In this document: piece by piece, positions 4,681 to 7,945 of the stretch
Numbering within the stretch: the first letter of the stretch is position 1
How the letters are laid out: every line of letters starts with the position of its first letter
Assembly (NCBI GenBank): GCA_044238875.1
Contig: JBIICM010000116.1
Location: 1 to 7,945 of the forward strand
Source of the DNA: JAIBAI01 sp044238875
GTDB lineage: Bacteria; Bacteroidota; Bacteroidia; M30B66
DNA: 7,945 nt
Direction of reading: 5' to 3'
Translations under genes and position numbers: made by a program
Notes under the pieces: model-generated
Told to the model about the DNA's origin: nothing
The model's input: the letters and a program-made list of their open reading frames with translations, nothing else
The model's database searches: none

Positions 4681-7614
4681 ATGTATCTGCGTTGTCACAG
4701 CTGGTTTAGTTTCAGATATGGAATCATGCCGGTAGAAGTATTGCTGGAAGAGGCCCGCCGGAGAGGAATCCGGAAACTGGCACTTACCGATATCAACAAC
4801 ACATCCGGATGTCTTGATTTTATCCGGCTGGCCGGCTCTAAATACGGCATTGAGCCGGTGGTGGGGATTGATTTCCGCAACCCGGGCAATGAGGCCTGTT
4901 ATACCGGCCTGGCCCTTAATAACGAAGGTTTTCTTGAACTGAACCGCTTCCTTTCCGCACACCTGGCCTCCGGAAAACCTTTTCCTGCAAGAGCACCTCA
5001 GCTGGAAAACACCGCCTTTATTTATCCCTTCAGGAAAGCGCCTGACCGGATGTTCGTTCATGAATACCGGGGTGTTGCACCTGCTGAAACGCTCACTTAT
5101 CTCCGCAGCAGAAAGCCATCTCCGCAGGATATTGCCCTGCATACCGTGAGTTTCCGTAACCGGAAAGACTTCAATATTCACCGCCTGCTGCGGGCTATCG
5201 CCGGAAACACACTGCTCAGTAAACTGTCTCCGGCAGATCAGGGCAGAGAAAGTGATTTGTTTTTAACGGAAGCCGAACTCCTGCGATGCTATGAAACAGC
5301 TCCGTTCCTGCTGCAGGCGGCCGGCCATCTGCTTGAACAATGTAGCATCAGCATCACTTTTGGCCATAATAAGAACAAAAAATGCTTTTATGCTGATCCT
5401 GACACTGATCTTGAACGCCTGCGAAGCCTTTGCGAAGATGGTATTCCGGAGCGCTACGGAAAGCCTGATCCCGTTATCAGAGAGCGTATTGACAGGGAGC
5501 TGAATCTTATTCGCAGTCAGGGCTTTGCCTCTTATTTTCTGATCAACTGGGATATTATTAGTTATGCCCGCCACAAAGACTATTTTTACATCGGACGTGG
5601 GAGCGGGGCGAATAGCATTGTGGCCTATCTGCTGCGCATTACCGATGTTGATCCCATTGACCTGGATTTGTACTTTGAGCGATTCATCAATGAATACCGG
5701 AAAAATCCACCCGATTTCGATATTGACTTCTCCTGGAATGATCGTGATGATGTAATCAGGTATATATTCAAGCGCTACGGAACAGATCATACGGCTCTTT
5801 TAGCCACCTACAGCACCTTTCAGGAAAATGCCATCTGTCGTGAACTGGGTAAAGTGTTTGGACTGCCCAAGGCAGAAATTGACCAGCTTTCGGAAACCCT
5901 TGAACCGGGCAAGGGTGATGATATTTCCCGGTTAATTTTTCGTTACGGAGGTTATTTGCAGGATTTCCCCTCGCACCTGAGTATACATGCAGGCGGCATC
6001 CTGATTTCAGAAGCCCCCATTTATTCATACACGGCTACCAACATGCCTCCCAAGGGGTTTCCCACCACCCAGTTCAGCATGCTCGAAGCGGAAGATCTGG
6101 GGCTGTATAAATTTGATATCCTCAGCCAGCGGGGATTGGGTCATATCCGCGACACCCGCACGCTTGTTGCCCAAAACAGGGGTGAGTGTATCAATGTGCA
6201 TGACATTTCGGCGTTCAAGCAGGATCCCGCTATCAGAGCCTTACTGCGCACCGGCCGCACCATGGGCTGCTTTTATGTAGAGTCGCCCGCCATGCGCATG
6301 TTACTGAAAAAACTGCGGGCAACGCAATACCTCGACCTGGTGGCGGCCAGTTCAATTATAAGGCCGGGCGTAGCGCGTTCTGGTATGATGCGCGAATACA
6401 TTCTGCGTTTCCGTCAGCCTGAACGCAGGCAATATATTCATCCGAAGATGCAGGAACTCATGGGCGAAACCTTCGGCATCATGGTTTACCAGGAAGACGT
6501 GATCAAAGTGGCGCACTATTTTGCCGGACTCAGTCTGGCCGAAGCCGACTCGCTGCGCAGGGGCATGTCGGGCAAGTTCCGGGCCCGGGAGGAGTTTCAG
6601 CGAGCCCGCGATGCTTTTATCAACGGCTGTCGCGAAAGGGGCTACAGCGAAGAGGTGACCTTTGAGGTATGGAGACAGGTGGAGAGCTTTGCCGGCTATT
6701 CATTTTCAAAGGGGCATTCAGCCTCCTATGCTGTAGAGAGTTACCAAAGCCTTTTCCTGAAAGCACATTATCCGCTTGAATTTATGGTAGGGGTTATCAA
6801 TAATTTCGGAGGCTTCTATCAAACAGAGTACTACATACATGAAGCAAGGATGGCCGGAGCCATTATACAGGCGCCCTGTGTAAACAACAGTGACGCGCTT
6901 ACCACCATCAGGGGAAAAAACATCTACCTGGGTTTTGGTCTGATGGCAGAGATGGAGCAGAAAACAGCGAGCCGTATTGTACACGAACGCAACAGAGGAG
7001 GGCCATTTCTGCACCTGGCCAATTTTACCGCACGCGTCGAAATTTCCCTGGAACACTTGCGCCTGCTGATACGCATAGGTGCGTTCCGCTTTACCGGCCA
7101 TTCCAAAAAAAAGCTGCTTTGGGACATACTCAGCCTGATGGGTCATGAGAAGAAAACACATCCGGCTCCCGAACTTTTTGAACAGGCAACGGATAACTTC
7201 GTGCTGCCTCCGCTGGAAAGCAAACGCTTTGAAGATGCCCTGGATGAACTAACTATTCTTGGGTTTCCCCTCTGCTCACCTTTCGATCTGCTGCCTGATG
7301 GCATGAAAAAGCCTCCATTGCTGGCTTCAGATCTGGCCGGGTGGCAGGGCCGTGAAGCAGAAATTCTGGGGTATTATGTGTGTCGCAAACCTACCCGCAC
7401 CATACGCGGAGACACTATGTATTTCGCTACGTTTATTGACCAGCAAGGGTTCTTTTTTGACACCACCCACTTTCCTCCTGTGGCAGCAAAATATCCTTTC
7501 CGCGGAAAAGGTTGTTACCTGCTCCGTGGTAAAGTGGCCGTTGAATTTGATTGTCCGAGCCTGGAGGTGAATTACATGGAGAAAATCGCATTGCACAGTG
7601 AAATGGTTCACTGA
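4681..7614 (+). CDS. dnaE: DNA polymerase III alpha subunit, short error-prone (DnaE2/ImuC-like) type
   Basis: This 977-residue C-family polymerase is clearly shorter than a replicative DnaE (usually over 1100 residues). In order it has a PHP domain (1 to about 250), the palm with IGRGSGANSIVAYLL (304-318) and PDFDIDF (D347, D349), the third catalytic aspartate in LYKFDIL (D479), fingers with YQEDVIKVAHYFAGLSLAEADSLRRGMSGK, KGHSASYAVESYQSLFLKAHYPLEF, a helix-hairpin-helix region, and a C-terminal OB fold (about 895-970, MYFATFIDQQGFFFDTTHFP). The polymerase residues are intact. The PHP metal site is degraded: LRCHS replaces the usual LHxHS, and LTDINN replaces LTDHGN, so proofreading by PHP is unlikely. 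Its place 17 bases after dinB and near an S24 repressor fits a damage-induced mutagenesis role. No imuA-like gene is present in the window. A replicative role is unlikely but not excluded by sequence alone. Confidence 0.9.
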   Translation: MYLRCHSWFSFRYGIMPVEVLLEEARRRGIRKLALTDINNTSGCLDFIRLAGSKYGIEPVVGIDFRNPGNEACYTGLALNNEGFLELNRFLSAHLASGKPFPARAPQLENTAFIYPFRKAPDRMFVHEYRGVAPAETLTYLRSRKPSPQDIALHTVSFRNRKDFNIHRLLRAIAGNTLLSKLSPADQGRESDLFLTEAELLRCYETAPFLLQAAGHLLEQCSISITFGHNKNKKCFYADPDTDLERLRSLCEDGIPERYGKPDPVIRERIDRELNLIRSQGFASYFLINWDIISYARHKDYFYIGRGSGANSIVAYLLRITDVDPIDLDLYFERFINEYRKNPPDFDIDFSWNDRDDVIRYIFKRYGTDHTALLATYSTFQENAICRELGKVFGLPKAEIDQLSETLEPGKGDDISRLIFRYGGYLQDFPSHLSIHAGGILISEAPIYSYTATNMPPKGFPTTQFSMLEAEDLGLYKFDILSQRGLGHIRDTRTLVAQNRGECINVHDISAFKQDPAIRALLRTGRTMGCFYVESPAMRMLLKKLRATQYLDLVAASSIIRPGVARSGMMREYILRFRQPERRQYIHPKMQELMGETFGIMVYQEDVIKVAHYFAGLSLAEADSLRRGMSGKFRAREEFQRARDAFINGCRERGYSEEVTFEVWRQVESFAGYSFSKGHSASYAVESYQSLFLKAHYPLEFMVGVINNFGGFYQTEYYIHEARMAGAIIQAPCVNNSDALTTIRGKNIYLGFGLMAEMEQKTASRIVHERNRGGPFLHLANFTARVEISLEHLRLLIRIGAFRFTGHSKKKLLWDILSLMGHEKKTHPAPELFEQATDNFVLPPLESKRFEDALDELTILGFPLCSPFDLLPDGMKKPPLLASDLAGWQGREAEILGYYVCRKPTRTIRGDTMYFATFIDQQGFFFDTTHFPPVAAKYPFRGKGCYLLRGKVAVEFDCPSLEVNYMEKIALHSEMVH

Positions 7615-7711
7615 ACAACAGATTTCTGCACCATGATTCAAGTCCCCTGATTGTCTGAACCAAGGCTCCCGCAAGTCTAAAGGGCAGAAAAGTCAATGCA
7701 GGTTCAAACCC

Positions 7712-7728
7712 AAACAGATTTCCTGTTT
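7712..7728 (+). terminator. Weak terminator candidate after dnaE
   Basis: AAACAG-ATTTC-CTGTTT forms a six-base stem with a five-base loop about 100 bases after the dnaE stop, followed by only a short T-containing run (TCTA). The stem is AT-rich, so termination strength is doubtful. No better candidate was seen in this gap. Confidence 0.2.
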
Positions 7729-7765
7729 TCTACTCCACACCCAACAAGGTATCCCCCAAAGTTAT

Positions 7766-7796
7766 TTTGTCTGTTTTTACCTTTCTTACATCTTTG
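7766..7796 (+). promoter_or_regulatory. Candidate promoter driving the structured region or a gene beyond the window
   Basis: TTTG (7766-7769) and CATCTTTG (7789-7796) are separated by 19 bases. This is one mismatch from the Bacteroidota TTTG-N19-TAnnTTTG pattern, with the correct spacing. Transcription would start at about 7801-7804, just before the inverted-repeat structure at 7814. Confidence 0.35.
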
Positions 7797-7813
7797 TCAG
7801 CTTTAAGTATTGA

Positions 7814-7910
7814 TTAAACCCGGATTATGCATTAGAAGCGCATCGCTCTAATGCATAGCGCATTGGCTATGAGCGCAGCAACCGGGTTAACCGCGATGAA
7901 TCGCAGATTC
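7814..7910. repeat. Multi-arm inverted-repeat structure
   Basis: An outer stem TTAAACCCGG (7814-7823) pairs with CCGGGTTAA (7882-7890), with one bulged A. Inside it, TATGCATTAG-A-AGCG (7826-7840) pairs with CGCT-CTAATGCATA (7844-7857) around a CAT loop. GCGCAT (7858-7863) pairs with ATG-A-GCGC (7869-7876). Directly after the outer stem, GCGAT-GA-ATCGC (7893-7904) and the overlapping GAATC-GCA-GATTC (7898-7910) form a further hairpin choice. The layout is a three-way junction plus a side hairpin. It could be a dispersed palindromic repeat or MITE, the end of a mobile element lying beyond the window, or a structured leader RNA. Confidence 0.6.
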
Positions 7911-7945
7911 CTTCGGCCCTTGGGGCAATTTGTGCAATTCTATTG

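Larger units (their letters stand above)
7615..7945. other. Intergenic region after dnaE
   Basis: No coding region is supported here. Open frames are short, have no family pattern, and overlap the dnaE end antisense. From left to right the region holds an AT-rich segment with a weak terminator candidate, a promoter candidate, the multi-arm inverted repeat, and a final stretch (7911-7945) with small imperfect repeats (GGGCAATT, GTGCAATT). No tRNA or rRNA is seen. Confidence 0.6.

Noticed and set aside
7183..7200. Clamp-binding motif QATDNF between the helix-hairpin-helix region and the OB fold of DnaE
   Set aside because: The position is right for a clamp motif, but the sequence departs too far from QLxLF to be called.
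7700..7722. tRNA-like T-arm sequence GGTTCAAACC after dnaE
   Set aside because: The arm stem is too short, and no matching acceptor, D or anticodon arms could be found around it on either strand.

Overview
The window most likely comes from a member of the Bacteroidota, probably Bacteroidales-like. The evidence is a DUF4468 secreted protein, TAnnTTTG-type promoter motifs, start codons mostly without Shine-Dalgarno sequences, and a DinB plus short DnaE pair under a HTH/S24 repressor. The placement rests on protein and promoter style, not on a marker gene.

Left part (1-1664, plus strand): the 3' part of an exported thioredoxin-fold protein with a CSDS active site, a DUF502 membrane protein four bases downstream, and, behind its own TAnnTTTG promoter, a secreted DUF4468 protein. 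These look like ordinary envelope genes.

Central part (1682-7614): a DNA-damage mutagenesis locus. On the minus strand lies a LexA-like HTH/S24 repressor. Divergent from it are dinB (Y-family polymerase, all catalytic residues and a clamp-binding QISLF motif present) and, 17 bases on, a 977-residue DnaE of the short error-prone type. The repressor probably controls both transcription units through a palindrome (GCAACA-N6-TGTTGC) in the 82-base divergent gap.

The unusual feature is a RAYT-type (REP-associated, Y1/HUH) transposase gene between the divergent promoter and the repressor. It overlaps the repressor by four bases (ATGA). Its own reading frame carries five copies of a GC-rich hairpin module: GGGCGGAT-CGCT-ATCCGCCC plus a conserved linker. 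Four intact hairpins and a half copy make an in-frame tail of about 85 residues, and one copy sits inside the catalytic domain before the catalytic tyrosine. All measured spacings are multiples of three. The last repeat runs into the Shine-Dalgarno sequence of the repressor. The transposase gene therefore seems to carry REP-like elements as coding sequence and to link its expression to an SOS-type repressor.

Right part (7615-7945): no gene is seen. It holds a weak terminator candidate, a TTTG-N19-CATCTTTG promoter candidate, and just downstream a multi-arm inverted-repeat structure (7814-7910) that could be a dispersed repeat, a mobile-element end or a structured leader RNA.
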